Shown: one piece after another, positions 16,964 through 26,852 of the stretch
Layout of the letters: every line of letters starts with the position of its first letter
How positions within the stretch are numbered: position 1 is the stretch's first letter
NCBI RefSeq assembly: GCF_004323635.1
Contig: NZ_CP036515.1
Location: forward strand, 3,101,501 to 3,165,500
Source of the DNA: Lichenihabitans psoromatis
GTDB lineage: Bacteria; Pseudomonadota; Alphaproteobacteria; Rhizobiales; Beijerinckiaceae
Reading direction: 5' to 3'
Length of the DNA: 64,000 nucleotides
Made by a program: the position numbers and the translations under genes
The notes under the pieces: model-generated
Database searches by the model: none
Told to the model about the DNA's origin: nothing
What the model saw: only the letters and a program-made list of their open reading frames with translations

Positions 16964-19210
16964 TTAGTCGACCTTGACCTGTTTCAAAAGATCATAGCCC
17001 ATCTGGGCGGCCGCGCCGTTCGCCCCATCTCCGGCTACATGGACCATGGGCACCGCAAATCCAATGCCGTTCTCGGCGAATGATTTGTTGATCATGAGAA
17101 GCGCTCGTCGCCGCGCCATGAATTGTACGTCGCCAGGCTTGGTCATCATCTTGGTCTGAATCTGAATCGCGAAGTCGCCGAACTGCACCACGCCCTGCAT
17201 TTTCAGCGGGTTCAAAATTTCGGGCCCGAAGTCGGGATCTTCAGCCAGAGTTTCGCCGATGCGCTTGACGATCTTGCGGACTTTCTCGAGGTCCGTGCCG
17301 TAGGGGACGTTCATCACGATCTTGTCGACCACCCAGTCGCGGCTCTGGTTTTGCACGGCGCCGAGGATGCCGAACGGCACCGTATAGAGTGCGCCGCGCT
17401 GATGGCGCAGCTTGACGGATCGCAGGCTGAACGATTCCACCGTGCCTTTGTAGGTGCCGCTTTGGATATATTCGCCGATGCGGAAAGCGTCGTCGAAGAG
17501 GTAGAAAATCCCGCTGATAATGTCTTTGACGAGCGTTTGAGCGCCGAAGCCGATCGCGACGCCGACCACACCGGCGCTGGCGATCAAGGGGCCGATCTCG
17601 ACCCCACCGGCCGAGAGCGCCATCATGCCGGCGACCACCACGATGGCGACCAGCAGGATGTTGCTGACGATCGGGAGCAGCGTCTGGAGCCGCGCTGCAT
17701 GGCCGGCATCCTCCGTGCCATCGGCGCTGATCATGCTGATTTCGAGTTTGCGATCGATGAGCGCCTTCAAGACATGCCAAAGGAAATCGGCCGCGAGCGC
17801 GATCACGACGATGCTGATGACGCCGCGCACCAGCCGCGTCGCCACCGTATCCTGCATCGTCAGGGTGACGACATCGATGTCGAAGATGCGGCCGAGCAGC
17901 AAGGCCGCCCCCACGATAATGACGCATCGAACACCGCGTTCAAACACGATGACGTCGAGCGTCTTTGAGTCTCCGACCGAGAAGCTCGATCCGGCCGGCC
18001 GCAGCACGTGATTGACGGAATGTCGCGCCATGACGATCACGCCCGGAAGCGCACCCATGAAGGCGACCAACCAGAACAGATGGGTCGCATCCACGATCCA
18101 GAGAACGAGAAGAACCAGCAGCAGGCAGGATGCCGCGATGACAAGGCCGGAGTGGTGACGCGTCGAGAAGCCTGCCTTGGGCAGCTCCACCGTGTCGGTC
18201 GAACCGATCGCCGGATCGACACCTTCGACAAGCGCCATCGGCGGCGCGCGCCAGAGGATATCAAGGCCGACGAGCAGCAGGATGAGGCCGAGGACGTCGC
18301 CGCAGAGTTCGCTCGATAAAGGCGTCAGTCCGAAGCGGCCGAAGATGCTGATCGTTTCGGCGCCGAACCCGACCACGATCGCCATGACGATCCAACGCTC
18401 GAACAGAAATCGTGCGCCCGCGCTGGAGATCGGCACGACGCGGAACCGCTGCGCGCCGGGCGCTAGAAGCAGACGGCCGACAACGGAACAGAGCCGCACG
18501 AACAAAAACGCGAGCAGGTAGCCGAGCAGGATCTCCTTGATGACGATCGGCCAGTCGAACAGCAGAAACGCCCCGACGCTGCCGAGCGCGAAGCTGCCGA
18601 CAAGGCCGATGCCATAAATGAAACGCGCGAAGACGGCGCGGACGCGTTCGTCGACGCTCGCGAGCGTCAGGCCGAGAAGCCACGTGAGGAATCGCTTCGT
18701 GAGGCGCCGAAAAACCCATTCGGCGCCGAAGCCGAGCGCCACGAAGCCGGAAAAGAAAAGCGCGATCGACAACCAGCCACGCTGGCTGATCGCCTCAGCG
18801 ACCATGCCGCGTGCGGCACGAAAATCATTGGGGAGCGTTTTGACATTGGCTGCGACATCGAGGAGGTGCGCGCGCAACACCTGCAAATGATCCGCAAGAC
18901 CGACCGCCATCGTCTTCGGCGGCGCGGTTTGGGCCGGTGCCTCGACGCCGTTGCCGTCCCGCCGTTTCATCGCGGCCTGAACGTCCGGATCCGAAAGAAG
19001 CGTCATCAGGGTCTGCAACTTGGCATTGGGCGGCGTCGCTGCGACATCGGCGGTCTGCGATGCCGGCTCCGCCTGCACGGGGATGGATACGCCGCCCACC
19101 ATCCCGGCAACCAGCCACAACAAGACGAGCCGAACCAAGACGGTTCGGGCGATGCGGCCCAATCTCGTTGCGGCTCGCCCCCGGCCGCCGGTCGCTGCGT
19201 CTATACGCAT
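16964..19210 (-). CDS. Large MscS-family mechanosensitive ion channel
   Basis: A 748-residue channel that should release solutes on hypo-osmotic shock. N-terminal export signal ([17 protein letters not shown]), a periplasmic region of about 120 residues, about ten membrane segments, then the MscS core: the pore helix with the Gly/Ala pattern ([20 protein letters not shown]) at about residues 540-560 and the beta domain [20 protein letters not shown]. The long N-terminal membrane region resembles MscK/YbdG-like proteins, although length is intermediate. Start at 19210 with GGGGAG 8 bases upstream. Divergent from glyQ. Confidence 0.9.
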   Translation of the reverse strand: MRIDAATGGRGRAATRLGRIARTVLVRLVLLWLVAGMVGGVSIPVQAEPASQTADVAATPPNAKLQTLMTLLSDPDVQAAMKRRDGNGVEAPAQTAPPKTMAVGLADHLQVLRAHLLDVAANVKTLPNDFRAARGMVAEAISQRGWLSIALFFSGFVALGFGAEWVFRRLTKRFLTWLLGLTLASVDERVRAVFARFIYGIGLVGSFALGSVGAFLLFDWPIVIKEILLGYLLAFLFVRLCSVVGRLLLAPGAQRFRVVPISSAGARFLFERWIVMAIVVGFGAETISIFGRFGLTPLSSELCGDVLGLILLLVGLDILWRAPPMALVEGVDPAIGSTDTVELPKAGFSTRHHSGLVIAASCLLLVLLVLWIVDATHLFWLVAFMGALPGVIVMARHSVNHVLRPAGSSFSVGDSKTLDVIVFERGVRCVIIVGAALLLGRIFDIDVVTLTMQDTVATRLVRGVISIVVIALAADFLWHVLKALIDRKLEISMISADGTEDAGHAARLQTLLPIVSNILLVAIVVVAGMMALSAGGVEIGPLIASAGVVGVAIGFGAQTLVKDIISGIFYLFDDAFRIGEYIQSGTYKGTVESFSLRSVKLRHQRGALYTVPFGILGAVQNQSRDWVVDKIVMNVPYGTDLEKVRKIVKRIGETLAEDPDFGPEILNPLKMQGVVQFGDFAIQIQTKMMTKPGDVQFMARRRALLMINKSFAENGIGFAVPMVHVAGDGANGAAAQMGYDLLKQVKVD

Positions 19211-19338
19211 ATGCTCTGCTCCCCGCAGCCCATCACGACGCCCATCATGCCACGCAATCGTTGACCCCTTATGCGCTCGCCACTAGAGCATGGCAGCGCC
19301 TGCACCACATCCCCAACCACAAGAAGCGTTCCCGCCCC

Positions 19339-20274
19339 ATGTCCGCATTTGCCGGAAGCGCCCTCGATCCGCGACGATCGTTTCAGGGCCTGATCCTCAC
19401 GCTGCAGCAATTCTGGGCCGAGCAAGGCTGCGTCGTGCTTCAGCCCTACGACATGGAGGTTGGAGCCGGCACCTTCCATCCGGCCACCACGCTCCGGTCG
19501 CTCGGGCCGAGGCCCTGGCGCGCCGCCTATGTGCAGCCCTCGCGGCGGCCGAAGGATGGGCGATACGGGGAGAACCCCAACCGAGGGCAGCATTACTACC
19601 AGTTCCAGGCCATCCTGAAGCCCTCGCCGCCGGATTTGCAGGAGCTTTACCTGCGCTCGCTCCAGGCCATCGGCATCGACCTTGCGCTGCATGACGTGCG
19701 GTTCGTCGAGGACGATTGGGAAAGCCCGACGCTGGGCGCTTGGGGGCTTGGCTGGGAATGCTGGTGCGACGGCATGGAAGTCAGTCAATTCACCTATTTC
19801 CAACAGGTCGCGGGCGTCGAATGCTCGCCGGTGTCGGGCGAGATCACCTATGGGCTGGAGCGTCTCGCCATGTATGTGCAGGGCGTCGACAGCATCTTCG
19901 ATCTGAACTTCAACGGTCGTGATGGTGACGACCGTATTTCCTACGGTGACGTGTTCAAACAAGCCGAGCAGGAATATTCGCGTTTCAACTTCGAATATGC
20001 CGATACGGCTTTGTTGTTTCAGCATTTTAAGGACGCCGAGGGCGAGGCGCGTGCGCTGCTGAAAGCGGGCGAGCCAGGTCCCGATGGCGGCGTTCATCTG
20101 CTTGCCTTGCCGGCCTATGACCAGTGCATCAAGGCCTCCCATCTGTTCAACCTTCTCGATGCGCGTGGCGTGATTTCGGTGACCGAACGGCAGAGTTACA
20201 TCTTGCGCGTGCGTGAATTGGCGAAAGCCTGCGGTGCGGCATGGTTGAAGACCGCCGGCGGGAGAGCAGCCTGA
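19339..20274 (+). CDS. glyQ: Glycyl-tRNA synthetase alpha subunit
   Basis: Catalytic subunit of the bacterial alpha2beta2 glycyl-tRNA synthetase. The 311-residue product begins with [20 protein letters not shown] and contains [37 protein letters not shown] and [18 protein letters not shown], all invariant class II GlyRS alpha segments. Start placed at ATG 19339; the open frame extends upstream to 18937 but that part reads as antisense to mscS. The stop shares one base with the glyS start (TGATG), coupling the two subunits. Confidence 0.97.
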   Translation: MSAFAGSALDPRRSFQGLILTLQQFWAEQGCVVLQPYDMEVGAGTFHPATTLRSLGPRPWRAAYVQPSRRPKDGRYGENPNRGQHYYQFQAILKPSPPDLQELYLRSLQAIGIDLALHDVRFVEDDWESPTLGAWGLGWECWCDGMEVSQFTYFQQVAGVECSPVSGEITYGLERLAMYVQGVDSIFDLNFNGRDGDDRISYGDVFKQAEQEYSRFNFEYADTALLFQHFKDAEGEARALLKAGEPGPDGGVHLLALPAYDQCIKASHLFNLLDARGVISVTERQSYILRVRELAKACGAAWLKTAGGRAA

Positions 20275-22325
20275 TGCCCGATCTTCTGCTCGAACTCTTT
20301 TCCGAAGAGATCCCGGCCCGTATGCAGGCCCAGGCGGCCGCGGACTTGCAACGCCTCGTGACCGGCGCGCTGGTGGATCGTGGCCTGACCTACGAGGGCG
20401 CGCAGAGTTTCGCGACGCCGCGCCGACTGACCCTGCACGTGGTCGGGCTTCCGGCTCGCCAGCCCGACACGCGCGAGGAACGCAAAGGCCCGCGCGTCGG
20501 TGCCCCGGATGCGGCTGTCCAGGGTTTTCTGAAAAGCGCCGGACTGGCATCGCTGGCCGACGCCACGATCGTCTCCGATCCGAAGAAGGGCGATTCTTAC
20601 GTCGCTCATATCGAGCGGCCGGGTCGCGCCACACCCGAGGTGCTGGCCGACATCATGCCCGGGATCGTGCTCGCTTTTCCCTGGCCGAAGTCGATGCGCT
20701 GGGGCCGTGGGTCGGACAAGCCCGACGCTTTGCGCTGGGTGCGTCCGCTGCAATCGATCGTCTGCACCTTCAGCAGCGACACCGAGGAACCCGAGATCGT
20801 GCCGTTCACGGTCGGCGGGATCGCGTCCGGTGACACGACTCGCGGACATCGCTTCATGGCCCCGGCCAGCTTCAGTGTGAAGCGGTTCGACGATTACGCT
20901 CCGGCTCTCGAGAAGGCCAAGGTGGTGCTCGACCCCGAGCGGCGTAAATCGATCATCCTCCATGACGCGCGTGACCTGACCTTCGCCCAAGGGCTGGAAC
21001 TCGTCGAGGACGAGGCTCTACTCAACGAGGTGGCCGGCTTGGTCGAATGGCCAGTGGTTTTGATGGGGAGTTTCGACGAGAGCTTTCTCGCGATCCCGCC
21101 CGAGGTGATCCGCGCCACCATCCGGGCCAATCAGAAATGCTTCGTAGTGCGGCGACCGGGTGAGACGCGGCTCGCCAATCGCTTCTTGCTGACCGCCAAT
21201 ATCGAGGCGAGTGATGGTGGTGTCGCGATCGTCGGCGGCAACGAGAGGGTCGTGCGGGCCCGCCTGTCGGACGCGAAATTCTTCTGGGAAACGGACCTGA
21301 AAGTGCCGTTGGCCGATCGTCTGCCCAAGCTCGACAGCATCGTGTTCCACGAAAAGCTCGGCACGCAAGGCGCGCGGGTGAAGCGTATCGCGGCTTTGGC
21401 GCGCGAGCTTGCGCCGCTTGTCGGGGCGGATCCGGCTCTGGCTGAACGCGCCGCGACTCTCGCCAAGACCGATCTCGTCTCCGAAATGGTTGGCGAGTTC
21501 CCCGAATTGCAGGGCCTCATGGGCCGCTACTACGCAACCCATCAGGGCGAGCATGCCAGCGTCGCCGCTGCGGTGGAGGAGCATTACCGGCCGCAAGGGC
21601 CGTCCGATCGGGTGCCGACCGATCCCGTGTCGATCGCGGTGGCGCTTGCCGACAAGCTCGATACGCTGGTCGGCTTCTGGTCGATCGACGAGAAGCCGAC
21701 GGGCAGCAAGGACCCGTATGCGTTGCGCCGTGCCGCGCTCGGTGTGATCCGGATTGTGATCGAGAATGGCATCAGGGTGCGTTTACTGCCGCACGGTGCC
21801 GATCTTCTGTCCTTCTTCGCCGACCGCCTAAAGGTCTACTTGCGCGACAAGGGCGCGCGGCACGATCTAATCGATGCGGTCTTCGCGCTGCCGGGGCAGG
21901 ACGACCTGCTGATGGTGGTTCGCCGCGTCGAGGCACTCGGCAAGCTGCTCGACACCGAGGATGGCGAGAATCTCCTGGCCGGTCATCGCCGCGCCGCCAA
22001 CATCCTGCGGGCCGAGGAGAAGAAGGACGGAGCGGGCGCGTTCGACGCCGCCTATGATCCGGCATTGCTGACCCAGGACGAGGAGCGCGCCTTGGCCGAC
22101 ATTCTCGATCGGGTTCGGCTGGAGGCGACCGCCGCGCTGAGGCGGGAGGATTTCGAGGGGGCCACGCGGGCTCTGGCGCTGTTGCGGCCGCCGGTCGACG
22201 CCTTCTTCGACAAGGTTACGGTCAACGCCGATGACGCGAGCCTTCGGCTCAATCGGCTGCGGCTGCTGAACGCCTTGCGGCAGACGACGCTGACGGTCGC
22301 GGATTTCTCGAGGGTGGGTGGGTAG
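20274..22325 (+). CDS. glyS: Glycyl-tRNA synthetase beta subunit
   Basis: tRNA-binding subunit of glycyl-tRNA synthetase. The 683-residue product opens with the family start [20 protein letters not shown] and includes [20 protein letters not shown], then RFPVRPIR-type core equivalents and the HD-like region [17 protein letters not shown], with anticodon-binding helices at the C-terminus. Start at 20274 overlaps the glyQ stop and has GGGAGAG 6 bases upstream, so the in-frame ATG at 20241 is rejected. No regulatory element is evident in the 128-base glyQ leader. Confidence 0.97.
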   Translation: MPDLLLELFSEEIPARMQAQAAADLQRLVTGALVDRGLTYEGAQSFATPRRLTLHVVGLPARQPDTREERKGPRVGAPDAAVQGFLKSAGLASLADATIVSDPKKGDSYVAHIERPGRATPEVLADIMPGIVLAFPWPKSMRWGRGSDKPDALRWVRPLQSIVCTFSSDTEEPEIVPFTVGGIASGDTTRGHRFMAPASFSVKRFDDYAPALEKAKVVLDPERRKSIILHDARDLTFAQGLELVEDEALLNEVAGLVEWPVVLMGSFDESFLAIPPEVIRATIRANQKCFVVRRPGETRLANRFLLTANIEASDGGVAIVGGNERVVRARLSDAKFFWETDLKVPLADRLPKLDSIVFHEKLGTQGARVKRIAALARELAPLVGADPALAERAATLAKTDLVSEMVGEFPELQGLMGRYYATHQGEHASVAAAVEEHYRPQGPSDRVPTDPVSIAVALADKLDTLVGFWSIDEKPTGSKDPYALRRAALGVIRIVIENGIRVRLLPHGADLLSFFADRLKVYLRDKGARHDLIDAVFALPGQDDLLMVVRRVEALGKLLDTEDGENLLAGHRRAANILRAEEKKDGAGAFDAAYDPALLTQDEERALADILDRVRLEATAALRREDFEGATRALALLRPPVDAFFDKVTVNADDASLRLNRLRLLNALRQTTLTVADFSRVGG

Positions 22326-22512
22326 GAGCTGCGTTCTGTTTACGCGGCGTTCACGCCAATTGGCCGCCTCCGCTATCGAGATTTAAGACGCGAAGGATCA
22401 CAACATCGGCTTCAAAGGGCTGGTGTTGACGCCCCCAAGCAGGTCTGACGCTTGAGGGGGATTGTTCAAGCACCGGCATGATCGGGCCACTAGCTCGGTT
22501 GGGGTGCGGATC

Positions 22513-22962
22513 ATGACCATCGACAGGTTTCGCCAGGATCTCGGTAAAGCGCTTCGAGGGAGCGCGGCTCATAAACGGAAGACGATCGGGCAGGGGTTGT
22601 CGACCGACCAGGATATCGACTGCATTATCCTGCTCGAACGGCTTGCCGACGACGCCGACACCTCACCGGAGCATCTGTTCGACCGCTATGGTCGGACGTT
22701 TGCCGATACACAATCCGCCACGATGTACTTCGGCAGGCAGAAGGCATTGCTCGATCGGGTGGGGGTCGATTGCGTGCCGCATGACGTCGGCGAGCTTTTG
22801 GGCTGGTTGGGTCGCCGGACCAAAGAGCAGCACGCCAAAGCCGAAACCGCTTCCCCCATGGTGTCGCCGAGGCTTCGGAGTGCGGTGCGCGATAGCGCCA
22901 CGATCTTCGCGCTCGATCTCTCGGCCGGTGTCGGGATTATCGCCCCGATGGTGGCCATCTGA
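22513..22962 (+). CDS. Hypothetical protein, possibly N-terminal part of a split gene
   Basis: A 149-residue frame that I do not recognise. It begins MTIDRFRQDLGKALRGSA, has a mostly helical soluble part (SPEHLFDRYGRTFADTQSAT) and ends in a hydrophobic stretch FALDLSAGVGIIAPMVAI directly before TGA at 22960. The same frame continues without another stop through the next gene, and the hydrophobic end plus that gene would read as one membrane protein. The frame is also open upstream to 22462. Amino acid usage looks natural, unlike the Arg/Ser-rich overlapping frames. It lies in a 1.1-kb stretch between glyS and the minus-strand DUF1330 gene. Confidence 0.55.
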   Translation: MTIDRFRQDLGKALRGSAAHKRKTIGQGLSTDQDIDCIILLERLADDADTSPEHLFDRYGRTFADTQSATMYFGRQKALLDRVGVDCVPHDVGELLGWLGRRTKEQHAKAETASPMVSPRLRSAVRDSATIFALDLSAGVGIIAPMVAI

Positions 22963-22989
22963 AAGATCAAGCAGGGGATCGGCCAGTGG

Positions 22990-23394
22990 ATGGATCGATC
23001 AGTGGCGCTCAATCACCCGTCGGTTCAGGCCACGGTTTTGGCCATCGAGCGGCCCGGTGCCGAGCGTCACTTCAGCGGCAGCACCATCACGCTCAGCTAT
23101 AAGATGCAGGACGGCACGGGCCTGTGCCAGACGGCCGTCCACACGCTATCGCCGGCGAGCTTTCCACCTGCCGGCGAAACCATCGAGGTGGTTCCGCGCT
23201 CGTCAACATGTGGCAGCCCCATCATTCCCTCTCAGATTGGGGATCCAGCCGCCACGTTTGGCCTCGTCCTCGTTCTGATCGCCGCCAGCCTCGCGTCGCT
23301 GAAGGTTTGGCTTCGACTGCTGCATCGGCCCACCCGAGGAGCGATTCGCCCCGTATGGACGCGATCCGTCGTGAGCGATCGCAGCCGGGTCTAA
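22990..23394 (+). CDS. Small membrane protein, DUF3592-like, possibly C-terminal part of a split gene
   Basis: A 134-residue frame: an extracytoplasmic-looking beta domain (ATVLAIERPGAERHFSGS, ITLSYKMQDG, GETIEVVPR) resembling DUF3592-type domains, then one transmembrane helix (ATFGLVLVLIAASLASLKVW) and a basic tail. DUF3592 proteins normally have a helix before the domain; here that helix lies just upstream of the in-frame TGA at 22960-22962. AGGGG lies 13 bases before ATG 22990, so separate translation is possible but weakly supported. No function known. Confidence 0.5.
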   Translation: MDRSVALNHPSVQATVLAIERPGAERHFSGSTITLSYKMQDGTGLCQTAVHTLSPASFPPAGETIEVVPRSSTCGSPIIPSQIGDPAATFGLVLVLIAASLASLKVWLRLLHRPTRGAIRPVWTRSVVSDRSRV

Positions 23395-23401
23395 TTTGGC
23401 T

Positions 23402-23695
23402 TCAGGCGACGCCTTCGACGATCCGCATGTCGCGCACCGCGCCGCCATCCAGCGCCTTAAGTGCGATCTGATACGCCGGGTTATCGTAGAGGCTGAGCGC
23501 CGTCTCGAGACTGTCGAATTCGACGATGACGGTGCGCTGCTGCACCCCGGCCTCCATGGCGCGCGCCGCGACGCCGCGTGCGATGTAGCGGCCGCCGAGC
23601 GCCTCGATCGCCGGTCCGGCCAGCTTGGCATAGGCGGCAAGCTTCTCCGTATCGGAAATCGCGGTGTAGTTGGAAACCAGATAGGCCTTGGGCAT
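23402..23695 (-). CDS. DUF1330 domain-containing protein
   Basis: A 97-residue ferredoxin-like fold protein of the DUF1330 family: MPKAYLVSNYTAISDTEKLA, GPAIEALGGRYIARG, VIVEFDSLETALSLYDNPAY and a C-terminal VRDMRIVEG. Members are small dimeric barrel proteins of unknown role. Start at 23695 with AAGGAAG about 8 bases upstream; the open frame extends to 23818 but that part overlaps xseB. Lies 23 bases downstream of xseB on the same strand. Confidence 0.88.
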   Translation of the reverse strand: MPKAYLVSNYTAISDTEKLAAYAKLAGPAIEALGGRYIARGVAARAMEAGVQQRTVIVEFDSLETALSLYDNPAYQIALKALDGGAVRDMRIVEGVA

Positions 23696-23718
23696 GCTGA
23701 TGCTTCCTTGATGACTGT

Positions 23719-23976
23719 CTATTCGACGTCGAGAGGCGCGAGACCGGTCGGATGGCCGTCCGCCCCGAGCGTGATCTTTTCGATCCGCATTTCCGCGTTG
23801 CGCAACAGCGTTTCGCAATGTTTCTTCAGGGCTTCGCCACGCTCGTAGATCACAATCGACTCTTCGAGCGGCACGCTGCCCTTCTCCAATTGCCCGACGA
23901 TCTCCTCGAGTTGCGCCAAGGCCTTCTCGAACGGCAATCCGGCAACGTCGACCCCACCGGTCGCTTGATCACTCAC
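23719..23976 (-). CDS. xseB: Exodeoxyribonuclease VII small subunit
   Basis: Small subunit of exonuclease VII, which degrades single-stranded DNA from both ends together with XseA. The 85-residue product has the family core [40 protein letters not shown] and a short acidic tail. It starts with GTG at 23976, with GAGGT seven bases upstream. The large subunit gene is not in this window. Divergent from the cytochrome b gene. Confidence 0.93.
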   Translation of the reverse strand: MSDQATGGVDVAGLPFEKALAQLEEIVGQLEKGSVPLEESIVIYERGEALKKHCETLLRNAEMRIEKITLGADGHPTGLAPLDVE

Positions 23977-24040
23977 GCTGTAACCTCTTCAATGGTGTAG
24001 ACGTATCTCGACCAAATGGTTTTAACCGATCGGATGCTCG

Positions 24041-24901
24041 ATGTCTCATGCTGAAGCGCTGCAGCCGACGAGCGAGGCAGCAAGGCCCGGTGGCGACACG
24101 TTGGTCAAACGGCATAGCGCCATCGTCCGCTTGACGCATTGGATCAACGTGCTGTGCTTGACCATGCTGCTGATGAGCGGTCTGCAAATCTTCAACGCGC
24201 ATCCGTCGCTCGACTTCGGCAAGATCTCGAATTTCGTGGACCCGCCGATCGCCATCGGGGCTGACGAGGCCAATGGCGCGCCGCGCGGGTTCGTGTCGCT
24301 TTGGGGTCACAAGTTCAACACCACCGGCGTGCTGGGGTTGTCGTCCCTTGATGGCAAGCCGACCGAGCGCGCGTTTCCGGCCTGGCTGACGCTGCCATCT
24401 TATCAAGACCTTGGGACTGGGCGAGCCATTCACTTCGTGTTCGCGTGGCTGTTCGTGCTGAACGGGCTCATCTACCTGATCTATGGGTTCGCGACCCGGC
24501 ATTTCCGGCGCGACTTCATCCCGACGGGAGAGCAGATGCGGCATTTCGGCGGTGCGATCCGCGACCATATTCGGTTGCGTTTTCCGAAGGGCGAGGAAGC
24601 ACGACGCTATAACGCGATCCAGAAGCTCACCTATTTTCTGGTCGTTTTCGTCATGTTGCCGTTGCTGGTTCTTGCCGGCTGGACGATGTCGCCCGGTCTC
24701 GACGCGGCTTTTCCGCAATTGCTCGATCTGTTCGGCGGCCGCCAGACGGCGCGTTCGGTCCATTTCTTCGCGGCATTCGGCCTTGTTCTGTTCGTCATCG
24801 TCCACGTCGCGCTGGTGTTGTTATCGGGGGTGTTTAACAACATGCGCTCGATGATCACCGGCTGGTACGACATTGGCCGGGAGCCTGACTCACATGCGTA
24901 A
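24041..24901 (+). CDS. Cytochrome b (b561/HydC-type) membrane subunit
   Basis: A 286-residue membrane protein with about four to five helices and paired histidines typical of diheme cytochrome b electron carriers: RLTHWINVLCLTMLLMSGLQ, GRAIHFVFAWLFVLNGLIYL, VVFVMLPLLVLAGWTMSPGL and SVHFFAAFGLVLFVIVHVAL. These subunits pass electrons between the quinone pool and a periplasmic partner. The partner is evidently the next gene, whose start overlaps this stop by eight bases. Start at ATG 24041; N-terminal 20 residues are hydrophilic. Confidence 0.9.
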   Translation: MSHAEALQPTSEAARPGGDTLVKRHSAIVRLTHWINVLCLTMLLMSGLQIFNAHPSLDFGKISNFVDPPIAIGADEANGAPRGFVSLWGHKFNTTGVLGLSSLDGKPTERAFPAWLTLPSYQDLGTGRAIHFVFAWLFVLNGLIYLIYGFATRHFRRDFIPTGEQMRHFGGAIRDHIRLRFPKGEEARRYNAIQKLTYFLVVFVMLPLLVLAGWTMSPGLDAAFPQLLDLFGGRQTARSVHFFAAFGLVLFVIVHVALVLLSGVFNNMRSMITGWYDIGREPDSHA

Positions 24902-25679
24902 GATCAACTCGACCCGTCGCGGCATCCTGGCGCGGGGCGCGGCCTTCATTGGCGCAGCGGCCTTGGCGGGATGCGACAAAGTCATCAACTCGGATCAGGC
25001 GGCGTCCGCCTTCAAGGGCGTCGACGCGCTGAACCGCAAGGCGCAACAGGCAATCCTGCAGGCCCAGCAGCTTGCACCCGAATATACCGAAGCCGACATC
25101 TCCCCGAAATTCTATGCCAATGGCTCAACCGACCCGGACGACCCCGCCTATAAAGCCATGGTGGCGGATGGCTTCAAGGATTACCGGCTCCAGGTGACCG
25201 GCATGGTCGACACTCCGCTGAGCCTCTCGCTTGCGGACCTTCGGGCGATGCCCGCCCGCACTCAGATCACGCGGCATGATTGTGTGGAAGGCTGGAGCTG
25301 CATCGGCAAATGGACCGGCGTGCCCCTCAGCCTCGTGCTCGACAAGGCCGGCGTCAAACCGACCGCCAAATATCTCGTCTTCCAGTGTTTCGACACGATG
25401 GATGATCCCTCGTCCATGTCGGGGCCGCCGCCTTTCTACGGCAGCATCGACCTGCTCGGCGCCCATCATCCGCAGACGATCCTGGCTTATGACATGAACG
25501 GAAAAGCGCTCGAGGTGCCGTTCGGGGCGCCGCTGCGGCTGCGGTTAGAGCGCCAGCTCGGCTACAAAATGACCAAATACATCAAAGAGATCCAGTTGGT
25601 CGACAGCTACGCTGAAATTGGGCAGGGGAAAGGCGGCTATTGGGAGGACAACGGCTACCAGTGGTACGCCGGAATCTGA
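24894..25679 (+). CDS. Tat-exported molybdopterin oxidoreductase (sulfite oxidase / YedY fold), probable lipoprotein
   Basis: A 261-residue protein with a twin-arginine signal (STRRGILARGAAF) followed by lipobox LAGC, so probably a Tat-exported, lipidated periplasmic enzyme. The sulfite-oxidase fold shows in RLQVTGMVDTPLSLSLADL and in ITRHDCVEGWSCIGKWTGVP, where Cys130 is positioned to ligate molybdenum, followed by YLVFQCFDTMD. The length is close to YedY/MsrP-type catalytic subunits without a heme domain. The overlapping cytochrome b gene supplies the redox partner, as MsrQ does for MsrP, although this cytochrome is a different family. Substrate unknown. Start at 24894; an in-frame codon at 24873 would spoil the signal peptide. 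Confidence 0.88.
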   Translation: MRKINSTRRGILARGAAFIGAAALAGCDKVINSDQAASAFKGVDALNRKAQQAILQAQQLAPEYTEADISPKFYANGSTDPDDPAYKAMVADGFKDYRLQVTGMVDTPLSLSLADLRAMPARTQITRHDCVEGWSCIGKWTGVPLSLVLDKAGVKPTAKYLVFQCFDTMDDPSSMSGPPPFYGSIDLLGAHHPQTILAYDMNGKALEVPFGAPLRLRLERQLGYKMTKYIKEIQLVDSYAEIGQGKGGYWEDNGYQWYAGI

Positions 25680-25683
25680 TGGC

Positions 25684-26211
25684 TCACGCCGTCGGCGCGT
25701 CGAGATCCAGCCTGAATGGCGCGCCCTCGAAGCAATCTTCCCCGCGGCCGATCGCGGTGATCGCGGCGCTCATACGCCCGGCTCGACCGAGTGCCGCATC
25801 GGCAAGTGCCACGAGGCTTGCATTGGGGGTTGCGGACGGGGAGGCGGCCCGTAAAGAACGCGCTACCTCACTCTCGTCGCGGTCCGGCGCGAGCGCGCAA
25901 ACCGCGATATAGGCCGCGGCTGTCGAGCGGCTGACGCCAGCGTAGCAGTGGATCAGAAGCGGATCGACACGGTCCCAGGCGGCGAAAAACGCCAGCAGAT
26001 CGGCGATGTGGCCGGCCTGCGGATGGGTATGGCCCTCCGTGGGCGTCACGATATCCGACACATTGATGACGAGGTGCCGGTCGGCCGCGATGCTCGGGGG
26101 CCGCTCCGCCACGACGCCACCGGGCGACAGCAGCGTCAGCAAGCTTTTGGCCTTGCTCTCAATGGCAGTTTCCGGAAGCCTTGCCAGCGAACAGACATGG
26201 ATCGCGCTCAA
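25684..26211 (-). CDS. Tyrosine/dual-specificity phosphatase-like protein
   Basis: A 175-residue protein with the Cys-x5-Arg phosphatase loop LIHCYAGVSRSTAAAYIA (Cys near residue 89) and the preceding DPLL strand, as in cysteine phosphatases. A general-acid Asp could lie in INVSDIVTPTEGH. It starts with TTG at 26211, overlapping the stop of the HD gene by four bases (TTGA). It is the last gene of a three-gene overlapping operon with a histidine kinase and an HD hydrolase. Substrate unknown. Confidence 0.85.
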   Translation of the reverse strand: MSAIHVCSLARLPETAIESKAKSLLTLLSPGGVVAERPPSIAADRHLVINVSDIVTPTEGHTHPQAGHIADLLAFFAAWDRVDPLLIHCYAGVSRSTAAAYIAVCALAPDRDESEVARSLRAASPSATPNASLVALADAALGRAGRMSAAITAIGRGEDCFEGAPFRLDLDAPTA

Positions 26212-26852
26212 ACCGGTTCCTTTCGCGAGGACGCGCCGCTCAACATTGCGAAACGATCGAGAAAGACGCGTTCGGCATCCTCTGACCGGGCGGGCGACAA
26301 AACCTCTTCGTCACGCCGCGTCTCCTGGACCTGGATGCCGAAGATGCGATCGGCGTCGGCGCGGTCGAAGCCAGCCAGATCGATGGCCTCGCGATAGGCC
26401 GCGATCCGATCGGCTTGCTTGATGAGGTTGACCAAAGCGGGCGGTGAGATCGGCAGGCCGAAACGCGCATGAATGGCATCGAGGAGCCGATGTTCGATCG
26501 ATCGATAGGCGTCGCCGAGGACTGCCTTGAACGGGGAGATCAGGTCCCCGATCACATATTCGGGACTATCGTGCAGCAGGGCCGCCAGCCGCTCCGCCGG
26601 GGTCGAAAGCGGCGCCAGTCGGGCCATAATGGCTTCGACCATCACGGAATGCTGGGCGACCGAAAAGATGTTTGGCCCCTCGGTCTGGCCATTCCAGCGC
26701 GCCACCCGGGCTAAGCCATGCGCGATATCGGCGATGTCGATATCGGCTGGGCTCGGGTTCAGGAGATCGAGTTTGCGGCCCGACAGCATGCGTTGCCAGA
26801 CGCGCGGTTGTGCGGGCTCGACATCCCGATCTCGACGTTCGCTTGGTGTCAC
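26208..26852 (-). CDS. HD-domain phosphohydrolase (YfbR-like)
   Basis: A 214-residue HD hydrolase. The metal site reads FSVAQHSVMVEAIM, then ALLHDSPEYVIGDLISPFK, and the distal Asp in LIKQADRIAAYREA, as in YfbR-type 5'-nucleotidases, which act on deoxynucleoside monophosphates. The GTG start at 26852 overlaps the kinase stop in GTGA; the frame continues upstream to 27104 but only as antisense-like sequence. Grouped with a histidine kinase and a tyrosine phosphatase, so its substrate may be regulatory. Confidence 0.85.
   Translation of the reverse strand: MTPSERRDRDVEPAQPRVWQRMLSGRKLDLLNPSPADIDIADIAHGLARVARWNGQTEGPNIFSVAQHSVMVEAIMARLAPLSTPAERLAALLHDSPEYVIGDLISPFKAVLGDAYRSIEHRLLDAIHARFGLPISPPALVNLIKQADRIAAYREAIDLAGFDRADADRIFGIQVQETRRDEEVLSPARSEDAERVFLDRFAMLSGASSRKEPV

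Noticed and set aside
22643..23278. Alternative 211-codon plus-strand frame spanning the split hypothetical gene
   Set aside because: Strongly Arg/Ser/Pro-biased, as expected of an off-frame reading; it has no domain or membrane pattern, unlike the frame chosen.
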